64,000 bases of DNA from Bacillus sp. AFS037270. Lineage in GTDB: Bacteria > Bacillota > Bacilli > Bacillales_B > DSM-18226. Within the stretch, counting starts at the first letter, position 1. Every line of letters begins with the position of its first letter. The position numbers and the translations under genes are program-made. Location of the stretch: assembly GCF_002585305.1 (NCBI RefSeq), contig NZ_NUNF01000033.1:1-64000 (forward strand). The letters run 5' to 3'. The notes beneath the pieces were generated by a model. That model saw only the letters and a program-made list of their open reading frames with translations. It did no database searches and had not been told where the DNA came from. Below are positions 53,490-64,000 of the stretch, one piece after another.

Positions 53490-53520
53490 TAACATGTAAC
53501 ATTTCACATGTTACATGTTA
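53490..53520. promoter_or_regulatory. GntR operator with 12-base arms
   Basis: TAACATGTAACA and TGTTACATGTTA, perfect arms around TTTCACA. A weaker relative, TGTAACATTTTACA, lies at about 53671 before the GntR gene. Confidence 0.75.
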
Positions 53521-53740
53521 GATATTAAAACAATATACATAATCAGTCAATTCTTTTATGAAAAAAAATTCAAAATTTATACACTTCTCATTTTCATCGT
53601 CATTGCTTGTAAATTAATTACAAAAGAAATTGACTTCATTTATCTAATTACCCTATAATTTTATTAAAAATGTAACATTTTACATACTAGATGTTATATT
53701 TTTAATGTTACAAATTATCTTTAATAATAGGAGGGTTACT

Positions 53741-54430
53741 TTGGCTGCAATGATTGAAACTTCTGCTCTCGCAACACAAATTTATAAAGTACTTCGAAAT
53801 GAAATTATTAGTGGGATTTTTGCACCTGGAGATAAATTAGATATAAATGAATTAGCAAATAAATATGGAGTCAGTCGATCACCCGTAAAAGAAGCGGTAA
53901 ATCAACTGGTTCATGAAGGGTTAATTGAAATATTGCCAAGAAAAGGAACTTACATTACCCAATTGCGTTTCAAAGATTGTATAGAAGCTCTTGATACTCG
54001 ATTTATGGTTGAAACATGGTCGGCATCACAAGCTATTAAGCATGTGTCCGATAAAGAAATAGACATTTGGAAACAAATAATGGATAAAATGGATGCACTA
54101 TTAATAGTACAGCCCTTTTCGTATGAATCATACAGTAAACTAGATATGGAATTTCATCAATTATTAGTACAATGGGCTAGGAATCAAAAGGTACAACATA
54201 TTTATAATTCTATTAACCCACTAATTTCACTAGCACGAGTTGGGTACAATGAAGTTTTTGAAAATAGCTTAAAAAGACACAAAGACCATCAAAATATGTT
54301 CGAAGCATTAAAAAATCAAGACCTCTCCTCCTTGGTTGATGCATTGCAACAACACAATCATTCCTTAAAAGAAGACTTAAAGTTACATTGGAATGAACAA
54401 TTGTATGGACCAATTGATGAATCGATTTAA
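53741..54430 (+). CDS. FCD-domain GntR regulator of the dehydrogenase/carrier unit
   Basis: A 229-residue protein starting at the TTG that has AGGAGGG five bases upstream; an ATG three codons further lies too far. The winged helix is LRNEIISGIFAPGDKLDINE with SRSPVKEAVNQLVHEGLIEI; the FCD domain (FHQLLVQWARNQKVQHIYNS, LKRHKDHQNMFEALKNQD) carries the metal-type histidines. It is divergent from the dehydrogenase gene with about 330 bases between them, which hold the 12-base-arm palindrome. Likely represses the unit until its substrate binds. Confidence 0.87.
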   Translation: MAAMIETSALATQIYKVLRNEIISGIFAPGDKLDINELANKYGVSRSPVKEAVNQLVHEGLIEILPRKGTYITQLRFKDCIEALDTRFMVETWSASQAIKHVSDKEIDIWKQIMDKMDALLIVQPFSYESYSKLDMEFHQLLVQWARNQKVQHIYNSINPLISLARVGYNEVFENSLKRHKDHQNMFEALKNQDLSSLVDALQQHNHSLKEDLKLHWNEQLYGPIDESI

Positions 54431-54667
54431 TCTCAACCTTTTTGCATTTTTTTTATAAAGTAAAGGTTTGTCTTCAAAACAGGTGATTAAACCAATGAAC
54501 ATAATTAACTAATTCCAACTTTAACTTCAACGATTGTCCCATCTTTTACCTAACACCCTTTCCACTTGAGGTTGATTTGTGAGGTGTAAATCAAATCTAT
54601 AAATCGCGGGAGGAATCTCACTACTTATCAGAAAAATTGGCCATTGAATACGCAGTAAAATATACTT
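54431..54667. other. Gene-free stretch
   Basis: No frame or RNA family recognised; moderately AT-rich. Confidence 0.4.
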
Positions 54668-54704
54668 AAACAATGGCTCGAAGTTTTCTTCAAGCCATTG
54701 TTTC
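54668..54704 (+). terminator. Terminator after GntR gene
   Basis: AAACAATGGCT.GAAG and CTTC.AGCCATTGTTT arms, loop TTTT. A second hairpin (GACCGTT/AACGGTC) lies at about 54757. Confidence 0.7.
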
Positions 54705-54906
54705 TTATATGCTGTTTTTTGATAGTTTGCTGTTTATAAAAAGGTCCCTATTCTGACCGTTCACTTTTAAACGGTCTTATTCGGACTATCATCTGTAACT
54801 TCCTGGTTGGCCTGTTCAAATATGCCTAGTATTCGATTACATCACATTACGCAAGGTCTTCCGGGCTTATGATAGTTTATTGCCTCCCTTTATAGAAAGC
54901 CAATCG
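54705..54906. other. Gene-free stretch before the amidase gene end
   Basis: Contains the GACCGTT/AACGGTC hairpin; otherwise no recognised element. Confidence 0.35.
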
Positions 54907-56475
54907 TTATTTTAATACAGGTGCTTTTCGATTATTGGTTGCTTCTTGATAGGAATATGCAAGTTTAATTAATGTTGATTCGTCAAATGCTTTTCCAAGT
55001 AGTTCCATCCCGATTGGAAGACCACTATCACTAAAACCGGCCGGCACCGATATAGCCGGGAAGCCTGAAAACGGACTTAAACGATTGGCATTTCCTGCTC
55101 CCTGACCACTTCCAACCACTGCTGGTAATGCACTAGAAGTTGGATAGATAAGCGCATCCAGTCCATATTGATTAAAGGTTGTCATTAAGCTTTCCTTGCT
55201 CAATTTCGGACGATTCGTAATGATCCTTTGATATTCCGGATCATTCTCCAAAGATACTTTATTATTTCTAGCGATTAAACCACTTTGTAAACTTGGATGA
55301 AATAATCCGCTATTGATGATATCAGTCAATGTGTGAACAGGTGCATTGGGCCCGAGTGAAGTTAGGTAATCATTCAACTGAAATTTAAATTCAAAACCAC
55401 TAAGACTAGGAAACGCTAGAATTTCATTAAGATTCGGAATCGTTACCTCGTATACTTCAGTCCCTTGCTTTTTCATATCAGCAATTGCTTGGTCCATGAC
55501 CTTATTGATTTGTGGATCTGTTCCGAATAAGGCTCGTACCACCCCAATCCTGGCTTTTTTCAAGCCATTCTTCTTAAGGTAATGAGTATACGTCTGTGGT
55601 ACTTTTCCTATGCTGGCCTCTGTAACTGGATCAGCAGGGTCGTACCCGGCGATCGCATCCAGCACGATTGCTGCATCTTCCACCGTACGAGCAATCGGTC
55701 CGCCCACATCCTGAGAAAGTGCAAGAGGAATAATTCCATCTCTGCTGGCTAGTCCCATGGTAGGCCGAATTCCAACAAGATCATTAAACGATGAAGGAAT
55801 CCGTATTGAACCTCCTGTATCTGTTCCTAAACCGACCGTAACGAAATTTGATGTAACGGCCGCTGCTGTACCGCCGCTCGAGCCGCCAGGATATCTTGTT
55901 GTATCATATGGATTATATGTTTGTCCTCCCAAAGAACTGATCGTTTCAAATCCAAACGCGAATTCATGAAGATTCGCTTTTCCAAGGATAATAGCTCCTT
56001 CTTCTCTTAATTTCTTTGTTTGATAGGCATCATCCAATGGAATTGATCCTTCAAGTGACAAGGAACCGGCTGTTGTAGGCATATCATATGTATCAAAATT
56101 GTCTTTCAAAATAACCGGGATTCCATGTAAGGCGCCACGAACTTTACCGGCTTTCCGTTCTTGATCCAACTGTTTTGCCTCTGCCAGCGCATCTTTGTTA
56201 ATCGTAATAATAGAGTTAATACTATCATCGTACTCCGCGATACGATCCAAGTAGAATTGGACTAATTGTTCAGAGGTTAACTTCCCAGTCTCCATAGCCT
56301 GCTCCAATTCTGAGATCGTCGCATCCTCAATCTTAACGGATAAAACACTTTTCGCGACAGGACTGGCATGGGTCGCAGCGGCCTGTGCCGTGGAACCTAC
56401 TGGCACTGCAAGCAAACTTCCTGCTAATACAAAACTAGTTACAAACGAAATAGATTTCTTACGCCACTTCCCCAT
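54907..56475 (-). CDS. Secreted amidase-signature hydrolase
   Basis: A 522-residue protein with a classical signal peptide (MGKWRKKSISFVTSFVLAGS, cleavage near AQAA, residue ~33). The amidase-signature triad is present: Lys124 (VILKDN), the Ser pair 199/200 (PGGSSGGTAAA) and Ser223 (GTDTGGSIRIPSS). It would hydrolyse amide bonds outside the cell or at the wall; the substrate is unknown. AAGGGGAG precedes the ATG. Family enzymes of Bacillus with this layout are annotated as putative secreted amidases or Glu-tRNA-amidotransferase-like; the latter is not its role. Confidence 0.9.
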   Translation of the reverse strand: MGKWRKKSISFVTSFVLAGSLLAVPVGSTAQAAATHASPVAKSVLSVKIEDATISELEQAMETGKLTSEQLVQFYLDRIAEYDDSINSIITINKDALAEAKQLDQERKAGKVRGALHGIPVILKDNFDTYDMPTTAGSLSLEGSIPLDDAYQTKKLREEGAIILGKANLHEFAFGFETISSLGGQTYNPYDTTRYPGGSSGGTAAAVTSNFVTVGLGTDTGGSIRIPSSFNDLVGIRPTMGLASRDGIIPLALSQDVGGPIARTVEDAAIVLDAIAGYDPADPVTEASIGKVPQTYTHYLKKNGLKKARIGVVRALFGTDPQINKVMDQAIADMKKQGTEVYEVTIPNLNEILAFPSLSGFEFKFQLNDYLTSLGPNAPVHTLTDIINSGLFHPSLQSGLIARNNKVSLENDPEYQRIITNRPKLSKESLMTTFNQYGLDALIYPTSSALPAVVGSGQGAGNANRLSPFSGFPAISVPAGFSDSGLPIGMELLGKAFDESTLIKLAYSYQEATNNRKAPVLK

Positions 56476-56692
56476 TCTGATTCTCCCCTTATTCTAAGAT
56501 TCTATGAATATAGCAATCTTATTTTTAATTGTCCTAAAATACGGGAGATTTTCTAACAAAGAAAATGCAAATGTTTGGTAAGTCTACTACCCAAAAAATA
56601 CCCTATATGAAGTCAACGAGAATTGGAAAATCCATACATATCCCATTATGCTGGGGTTATACTAATAAAAAGTGTTTGACAGGTGGTCCCGA

Positions 56693-57769
56693 ATGAATCA
56701 AAAACTAATCCAAGCCTCACATATTTATATCTTACTAATTCTTTTTTCAGGGTTTATGGTTCATGTCTTAAGCCTCCCAATTTTGTTATCAACGGCTAAA
56801 AGAGATGCTTGGCTTAGCGCTCTTGCTAGTGGTGTTCCTATTACGCTCTGGTTGTTGTTCATTTTCTATATTTATAAAAAAACAAACCCATATGACCTTC
56901 TCTCATTTCTAAATCATGCTTATAGCAAATGGGTCTCGATTATTTTTTCAATCATGTTTTGTGCTCATTTCTTTGTTATCGCATTAATTACTCTTAAATT
57001 TACGATTTATTGGGCGAATGCCAACTATACCTTTGATGTTCCGAATTATGTGGTTGTTTCATTGTTTGCCTTGATTTGCTATTATTCATCCGCTAAAGGG
57101 CTTAGCACCATCTGTACCATGGCTATGCTGATCCTGCCCTTTGTTGTCTTATTTGGTTTATTAGTTGGGGTGGGAAATATACCGAATAAGGATTACGAAC
57201 AATTGTTTCCTATTTTTGAAAATGGCTATTTCGATTTTTTTAAAGGATTAGGATATGCATGTTCCGGTTTAGTTGAAGTATCCTTTATCTTATTTTTAAC
57301 CTCAAACCTTAAAGGTAAGTTAAAAATGAAATGGCTCATATTAACGGGGATCATACTTGCAGGATTATCTTTTGGACCTTTAGCGGGTGCGATTGCCGAA
57401 TTTGGCTCAGTAGAAGCGGAAAAAATGAGGAATCCGGCTTATGAAGAGTGGAGATTGCTTACAATTGGAATGCATGTCACTCGCCTTGATTTTCTTTCTA
57501 TTTTCCAGTGGCTGTCAGGTGCCTTTGTCAGAATCAGTTTATCTTTATTTATCGCTGCAAAGGGCTTTTCGTTGAATACGGAACATAAATGGGTCCTTCC
57601 AATGCTTTATGTTTTATTAATTATTGCAGCTAGCATTCATTGGGATTCCGTCTCATTTATTTATTTTTTGAAAAACTTTTACTTTCCCATTAACCTAATC
57701 TTTCAGATTTGCCTACTGCTGCTGGTTTTCCTACTCATCAAGTTAAAAGGTGTGAGCCATGAAAAATAA
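56693..57769 (+). CDS. Spore germinant receptor subunit B (second operon)
   Basis: A 358-residue GerAB-type permease from the ATG with AGGTGGT upstream. Ten hydrophobic segments; opens MNQKLIQASHIYILLILFSG. Compared with the first operon's B subunit it is clearly divergent, so the two receptors probably sense different nutrients. First gene of a B-A-C operon; overlaps the A gene by 11 bases. Confidence 0.92.
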   Translation: MNQKLIQASHIYILLILFSGFMVHVLSLPILLSTAKRDAWLSALASGVPITLWLLFIFYIYKKTNPYDLLSFLNHAYSKWVSIIFSIMFCAHFFVIALITLKFTIYWANANYTFDVPNYVVVSLFALICYYSSAKGLSTICTMAMLILPFVVLFGLLVGVGNIPNKDYEQLFPIFENGYFDFFKGLGYACSGLVEVSFILFLTSNLKGKLKMKWLILTGIILAGLSFGPLAGAIAEFGSVEAEKMRNPAYEEWRLLTIGMHVTRLDFLSIFQWLSGAFVRISLSLFIAAKGFSLNTEHKWVLPMLYVLLIIAASIHWDSVSFIYFLKNFYFPINLIFQICLLLLVFLLIKLKGVSHEK

Positions 57770-59228
57770 TCAGTCTTCAAAACAAACCATAGACATTGTC
57801 CAAGTAAAAAGTTGGTTTGAAGGTTCTTCTGATATTACAGTCAAACAAAGAAACTATAAAGAGAAGAATGCCACTTGCTCATTAGAATTCTTCTTTTGTC
57901 CCAATTTAGTGGATATAAAATCCTTGAACGAAATCATTTTTCCTCAAATTAATATGGTGATAGAAAAGCATGGTTCTTTCACCATTGAGCTTTTAAGCAA
58001 GATTATGGAGGTAAGCCAGCTTAAAGAAGGTAAAAACATCAAAGCTGAATTGGAAAAGAAACTGTTTTCAGGAGAACTACTTATTTATTGCTATGATGTG
58101 AATGATTTCTTATCGATCCCTATCTCCAACGCTCCAAAGAGAAGTCCAGAAGAATCCACTTTAGAGACTTCCGTCCGAGGACCGAGAGATGGATTTGTTG
58201 AAAATGTATCGGATAACATGGCATTAATCCGGCAGAGATTAAAAACCTCTTCTTTAAAAAGTATTGAATATACACTAGGTGAGCGTAGCCAAACCAAAGT
58301 ATTGTTGCTTTATATCGATGACATTATCAACCCTTCCCTTCTAGATGAAGTAAAAAAACGTTTAGAATCCATCAAGATTGATATTATTGTCAGCAGCTAC
58401 GAGCTGGAAGAGCATCTTTATGATAATCTCTATTCTATTTTTCCATTAATGGACCATATCGGGAGACCAGACTTTGTTGTTCAATCTTTAAACCAAGGGA
58501 GGTTTGTCATTGTCGTAGATGGAAATCCTTCTGTTATTATAGGTCCAACTAATTTCAACCAAGTTCTATTCTCACCCGAAGACGTACACCAAAGTTTTTA
58601 TTATATAAGTTTTATTCGAATCCAACGGATCATTGGTGTTTTTACTACCGTTTTTTTACCAGGCTTTTACATTGCCTTAATTACGTTTCAATTAGATCAG
58701 GTACCCTACTCACTATTGGCAACCATTGCCATCACGCGAATCGGGCTGCCTTTAACAGCACCTGCAGAGGCTATGATCATGTTGATTTTATTTGAATTAT
58801 TTAAAGAAGCTGGTGTACGGCTTCCGAAAGCGGTTGGCCAGACGGTGGCTGTTCTTGGCGGGTTATTTATCGGTGACGCTGCCATCCGTGCCGGGTTAAC
58901 CTCTCCCTCTATGTTAGTGGTTGTTGCTATCACCGTGATCTCTGGTTATACATTGATTAACCAAAACATTGGCGGTAATATTGCCCTGCTTCGTATGATT
59001 GTTTTACTATTTTCATCCTTTTTAGGATTATTTGGTTTCTTTATTGCTTTCTTTCTGTTATTAACCCATGTCGTCTCATTGGAAAGTTTTGGACAGCCTT
59101 ATATCTCTTATTTATCCAATCCAAATAGATTCGACATTCTTAAAAACTTCTTAAAGCTTCCATTTCCATTTCTCAAGAAACGGAACAAAGCCTATCGTCC
59201 TATCGATCCCGATAGTCAAAAGGAGTAA
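57759..59228 (+). CDS. Spore germinant receptor subunit A (second operon)
   Basis: A 489-residue GerA-family protein. Soluble N-terminal half, then five membrane segments with the family block IMLILFELFKEAGVRLPKAV and GQTVAVLGGLFIGDAAIRAG. GPRDGFVENVSDNMALIRQR is the usual junction motif, seen also as GSHEGFIENLSTNLHLIRKS in the first operon. Three bases separate it from the C gene. Confidence 0.94.
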   Translation: MKNNQSSKQTIDIVQVKSWFEGSSDITVKQRNYKEKNATCSLEFFFCPNLVDIKSLNEIIFPQINMVIEKHGSFTIELLSKIMEVSQLKEGKNIKAELEKKLFSGELLIYCYDVNDFLSIPISNAPKRSPEESTLETSVRGPRDGFVENVSDNMALIRQRLKTSSLKSIEYTLGERSQTKVLLLYIDDIINPSLLDEVKKRLESIKIDIIVSSYELEEHLYDNLYSIFPLMDHIGRPDFVVQSLNQGRFVIVVDGNPSVIIGPTNFNQVLFSPEDVHQSFYYISFIRIQRIIGVFTTVFLPGFYIALITFQLDQVPYSLLATIAITRIGLPLTAPAEAMIMLILFELFKEAGVRLPKAVGQTVAVLGGLFIGDAAIRAGLTSPSMLVVVAITVISGYTLINQNIGGNIALLRMIVLLFSSFLGLFGFFIAFFLLLTHVVSLESFGQPYISYLSNPNRFDILKNFLKLPFPFLKKRNKAYRPIDPDSQKE

Positions 59229-59231
59229 TTA

Positions 59232-60350
59232 ATGATGAGATATATATTCCTTTCTATACTCAGTTGTCTCCTCTTGGTTGTGACCGGTTGTACAGGTGCA
59301 AAAGAAATTCAAAATGAAACTTATATAACGGCCATCGGATTTGATTATTCTAAAGGACAGTATACCGTGTATCTTCAAGCATTGAATTTTTCCAATATCG
59401 CCAAACAAGAAGGCGGTTCTGGATTGCAACAGGCTTCACCGATTTTAATTGGTCAAGCCACAGGTAAAAGTATCCAGGCCGCAATCAGTAAATTAGAGCA
59501 GCATGCTGCTCTTCCGCTGTACTACGGTCATGTGAATACTTTTGTTTTAAGTAAAAATGTTATTGAGAAACATTTAGCTTCTGTTATTGAGTTTATCGGG
59601 CAGAACTCTTTCCTCAGGTATAATTGTTGGCTGTATGGAACAAACGGTGATATTAAAAAGGTTCTTTCAGCAGAAAGTTTTTTTAATTACCCCTCTATCT
59701 ATACCGTCCTCCATAGTCCTAGTCCGTTATTAAAGGAAAACTATTCAATGCAGATTGAAAAATACAACCGGATTATTTCAAAATATAACCAGTCAGTAGG
59801 TACCTTAATCATCCCATCTATTGATATAGAGAAAAAGATTTTCATGCAGGATGAAAAGCCCATAAATATTGCAGCTTTGACCGGAGGATTTGTTGTTTCA
59901 CAGCAGCAATACAAGGGCTGGGTCAAAAAACATGATCTGATTGGCTTAAAGTGGTTTTCCGAAAAGGCAGCGCGAATCCCAATTTCACTCTTTAACGAGC
60001 GAGTGAGTGTAGAAATTATAAAACCCAAAAGCACCATTAAAGTGATAAGTGATCCCAAACCTGCCTATGACTTAATTGTAAAAGCCAACGCCTATATCAA
60101 TCAAAACGTAGAAAATTTGAGTGTGAGTAATATTGAAAAAGAATTAGCACAAAAAGTAAAAAATGAAATCCTAATAACCTTGGAAAAAAGCAATCAAATA
60201 AATGCGGACCTTTTAAATATTACTGAAATACCTTATCGGTATCATCACAAAAAGTGGGACATTAATGTTATCAATAACATTAATAAGAACTCTGTAAAAC
60301 ATATCCATGTTAAGATTAAGATACAACAAAACATAAATTATAAACGCTAA
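59232..60350 (+). CDS. Spore germinant receptor subunit C lipoprotein (second operon)
   Basis: A 372-residue lipoprotein with lipobox VVTGC at residues 16-20 (MMRYIFLSILSCLLLVVTGC) and TGAKEIQNETYITAIGFDYS after it. GerAC-type by length and position. Two ATG codons in tandem; AAGGAG lies six bases before the first. Gene order B-A-C differs from the A-B-C order of the first operon. A hairpin follows. Confidence 0.92.
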   Translation: MMRYIFLSILSCLLLVVTGCTGAKEIQNETYITAIGFDYSKGQYTVYLQALNFSNIAKQEGGSGLQQASPILIGQATGKSIQAAISKLEQHAALPLYYGHVNTFVLSKNVIEKHLASVIEFIGQNSFLRYNCWLYGTNGDIKKVLSAESFFNYPSIYTVLHSPSPLLKENYSMQIEKYNRIISKYNQSVGTLIIPSIDIEKKIFMQDEKPINIAALTGGFVVSQQQYKGWVKKHDLIGLKWFSEKAARIPISLFNERVSVEIIKPKSTIKVISDPKPAYDLIVKANAYINQNVENLSVSNIEKELAQKVKNEILITLEKSNQINADLLNITEIPYRYHHKKWDINVINNINKNSVKHIHVKIKIQQNINYKR

Positions 60351-60356
60351 CACGCA

Positions 60357-60391
60357 AAAGGATGCTCCGGCTTGGGGCACCCTTCCTGAAA
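60357..60391 (+). terminator. Terminator after the second germination operon
   Basis: AAGG.TGC.CC and GGGGCACCCTT arms; moderately strong with short T-tract. Confidence 0.6.
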
Positions 60392-60449
60392 ATGTGTATT
60401 ATAAGTTGTGTTAAGAAACAATACACCCTATAAAGTTAAACCAGACTTA

Positions 60450-60620
60450 TCACTTTCCTGGGTTTTTCATTGTTTGGTTAACCAGGTTTTGCGTGGCATC
60501 ATCCGTCGATTCTGCCGTGTTCTCAATCGCAGACTGCACGTAGTTTAAACCGGACTGATTAATGTTTTTAAAAATTTTCATTTTATTTTCCGGATCTTTG
60601 TGAGCTCGGTTGCGTACCAT
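60450..60620 (-). CDS. Small hypothetical protein, 56 residues
   Basis: Read by hand: MVRNRAHKDPENKMKIFKNI, NQSGLNYVQSAIENTAESTD, DATQNLVNQTMKNPGK. A polar, amphipathic protein with GGAGGAATAGAC upstream of the ATG. It is opposite to the germination operon and thiC, and might be a small spore or stress protein; no family is certain. Confidence 0.55.
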   Translation of the reverse strand: MVRNRAHKDPENKMKIFKNINQSGLNYVQSAIENTAESTDDATQNLVNQTMKNPGK

Positions 60621-60800
60621 GTCTATTCCTCCACTATTTTCTTTTACTTTTTATTTTCTGTTTGGAGATTGAAGATTATACACTTCCTTCAAATTTAGTC
60701 AAAAAGACCCCCGCCTTATTCCTCATATTGTAATTTTTTTAAAAATTACCTATCTTTTCTATTTCTATTTTTGTATACTTGAGCAAGTTAAATAAACATA

Positions 60801-60897
60801 ACTAGGGGAGTCCAATAGTTTGGGCTGAGAGAGAAACACGTTTAAGTTTCTTGACCCTTCGGACCTGATCTGGATCATACCAGCGTGGGGAAGTTGA
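60801..60897 (+). promoter_or_regulatory. TPP riboswitch (THI element)
   Basis: GGGGAGTCC, GGGCTGAGAG, ACCCTTCGGACCTGATCTGG and ATCATACCAGCGTGGGGAAG are the conserved thiamine-pyrophosphate aptamer blocks in order. With TPP bound it should favour the terminator 40 bases downstream and stop thiC transcription. Confidence 0.95.
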
Positions 60898-60935
60898 TAA
60901 GCATCTTTTATTAAGATTAACTTCTACATACATTT

Positions 60936-60970
60936 GCCGGGTCCATCCTTTTAAAGGACCCGGCTTTTTT
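60936..60970 (+). terminator. Riboswitch-controlled terminator before thiC
   Basis: GCCGGGTCC and GGACCCGGC, perfect 9-base stem, TTTTTT. Lies between aptamer and thiC start. Confidence 0.9.
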
Positions 60971-61023
60971 ATGTGCTTCTTTTTTCCCATTCATGTTCTA
61001 GAACTCGTCCTTTTACTAAATAA

Positions 61024-62826
<1,803 letters not shown>

Positions 62827-62828
62827 AA

Positions 62829-62883
62829 ACACGGGGACGGTTCTTGCGCTTCTTTTTAAGCATGAGAACCGTCCCCATGCTTC
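62829..62883. repeat. GGGGACGGTTC hairpin repeat, copy 3
   Basis: Arms GGGGACGGTTC (62833) and GAACCGTCCCC (62866), inner pairing weaker than in copy 2. It lies directly between two convergent gene ends (thiC and aldo/keto reductase), where it may act as terminator. Confidence 0.85.
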
Positions 62884-62884
62884 C

Positions 62885-63727
62885 CTAAAACTCCTCGTAT
62901 GTAGCTGGATCTTGATTGTTGATTCTTCCCTCTGGGCGAGTTAATCCTGAAATTAAGCTCATTTCAGTTTCATTTAATGAAAAATCAAAAATGGAGATAT
63001 TTTCTAGCTGCCGTTCAGGTGATGATGATTTAGGGATCGAAATAGCTCCTAGTTGATAATGCCAACGTAATATCACTTGTGAAATCGATTTATGATGATG
63101 GTCAGCAATCTTCTGAAGCAGATAATTTTGTAACACTTCATTTGCCCGAGCTAAGGGACTCCAAGATTCGGTAACAATATTATTCTCTTCATGCCATTTT
63201 CTTTGTTGTGCTTGATTGAAAAATGGGTGTAATTCTATTTGGTTCATGCTCGGTTTAACGCCAGTTTCCTTTTCTAAACGCTCGATATGTTCAGGCAAGA
63301 AATTACAAACACCAATTGAACGAATCAGACCCCATTTTTTAGCGTCAATTAATGCATGCCATGCTTCTACGTATGTATCTTGTTTTGGATTTGGCCAATG
63401 AATCAAGTAAACATCATAATAATCTAAATTTGCCCGATATAACGACTCTTGAATGGTCGTAATGGCTTTATCATAGTTTTGATAGCGGCCTGGCAGTTTA
63501 GAGGTAATCTTTAATTCTTCTCTTGGAACTGCACTGCGTCTAACAGCTTCCCCTACCGTTCCTTCATTTTCGTAATTATAAGCCGAATCTATCAGTCTAT
63601 AGCCGATATCAATCGCACTTATAATAGAATTGACCCCTTCATTTCCTTTTAGCTTATAGGTTCCCAAACCGATAACTGGCATAGTAAGCCCATCATTTAG
63701 TGTTATCTCTGGAATTTTCTTCTCCAT
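62885..63727 (-). CDS. Aldo/keto reductase (AKR5-like)
   Basis: A 280-residue TIM-barrel reductase. The catalytic tetrad is visible: DSAYNYENE (Asp and Tyr), TSKLPG (Lys) and IHWP (His). GLGTYKLKGNEG and SIPKSSSPERQLENI (NADPH phosphate site) are also standard. It reduces aldehydes or ketones such as methylglyoxal or sugar carbonyls. The bare 280-residue length matches Bacillus YvgN/YtbE-type enzymes. GAAAGGAGTGAATAG precedes the ATG. Confidence 0.93.
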   Translation of the reverse strand: MEKKIPEITLNDGLTMPVIGLGTYKLKGNEGVNSIISAIDIGYRLIDSAYNYENEGTVGEAVRRSAVPREELKITSKLPGRYQNYDKAITTIQESLYRANLDYYDVYLIHWPNPKQDTYVEAWHALIDAKKWGLIRSIGVCNFLPEHIERLEKETGVKPSMNQIELHPFFNQAQQRKWHEENNIVTESWSPLARANEVLQNYLLQKIADHHHKSISQVILRWHYQLGAISIPKSSSPERQLENISIFDFSLNETEMSLISGLTRPEGRINNQDPATYEEF

Positions 63728-63885
63728 AACTATTCACTCCTTTCAGTCCTATTTTTAAATTACCATATTTATCAATAAATTTCATAGTAATAGATCAATA
63801 TATATCAAATACTAATTGATATACTTTTCTCATTTATGGGTATGATACATAACAAACCACTATTTCAAAGAAAGTAGGGATTAGG

Positions 63886-64000
63886 ATGATTTGGACAATC
63901 GTTGGATTATTACTATTATTTTGGGTCCTTGGGCTTGTATTCCATATCGCAGGAGGACTTATACACCTTCTATTAGTAGTTGCTGCCGTGGTAATCATCT
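63886..64000 (+). CDS. lmo0937-like small membrane protein, 5' part
   Basis: The window ends inside this gene. It begins MIWTIVGLLLLFWVLGLVFH, followed by IAGGLIHLLLVVAAVVII: two hydrophobic segments with a central Gly-rich turn. This is the usual form of the short lmo0937-family (DUF5670) membrane proteins, which are often stress-induced. AGTAGGGATTAGG precedes the ATG. Confidence 0.72.
   Translation, partial: MIWTIVGLLLLFWVLGLVFHIAGGLIHLLLVVAAVVII

Noticed and set aside
54907..56475. Amidase as GatA of Glu-tRNA amidotransferase
   Set aside because: It has a signal peptide and no gatB/gatC neighbours, so it acts outside the cytoplasm.

Overview
The window looks like the chromosome of a low-GC, endospore-forming, facultatively anaerobic member of the Bacillaceae, probably close to Neobacillus or Peribacillus. 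The evidence is two gerA-type germinant receptor operons, a nitrate reductase operon, proteins of clear Bacillus type (YcsA, YrhE/YrhG, NamA, RibT, ThiC), purine-rich Shine-Dalgarno sites, and three copies of a hairpin repeat built on GGGGACGGTTC. This assignment is inference from content; no database was searched.

Layout. 1-1200: end of a CBS-domain gene, two small genes of unknown function and two gene relics (PadR start, GntR tail). 1400-5150: germination operon A-B-C. 5370-13060: carboxylate use, with an FCD-GntR regulator, tartrate/D-malate dehydrogenase YcsA, a divergent DctA-type carrier, glycerate kinase, a CdaR-type regulator and an IT-superfamily anion carrier. YcsA and the carrier share a duplicated promoter-operator with TAACGTATACGTTA inside the spacer. 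Together they could turn tartrate into glycerate and then phosphoglycerate. 13470-15720: frameshifted YoaK-like gene, CarD-like regulator and HIT protein.

15930-34760 is an anaerobic-respiration island. It starts with an HMA protein, an FNR-like regulator with four candidate Fe-S cysteines, a flavodoxin and a bis-heme ferric-reductase-like membrane protein, behind a promoter carrying a perfect FNR box and a Fur-like box. Then come narGHJI with three upstream accessory genes, a NarK nitrate carrier fused to a C-terminal PAS domain, and a formate module (FdhD, DUF2294, DUF1641, formate dehydrogenase alpha, formate channel). 34900-37120 is a decayed stretch with a glgC relic, a broken ribT copy and unfamiliar small proteins.

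37170-48570 holds thioredoxin/MerR, an RNase P RNA in a setting that is not its usual one, RibT, a PTS EIICA that lacks EIIB and has lost its EIIA phosphorylation histidine, glgC, a TetR-controlled efflux pump, an ADP-ribosyltransferase-like protein and NamA. 48770-54430: MarR with a Bcr-type exporter, then an AllD-like dehydrogenase with an MFS carrier and a GntR regulator. 54900-64000: secreted amidase, a second germination operon (B-A-C), a TPP riboswitch with thiC, an aldo/keto reductase and the start of a small membrane protein.
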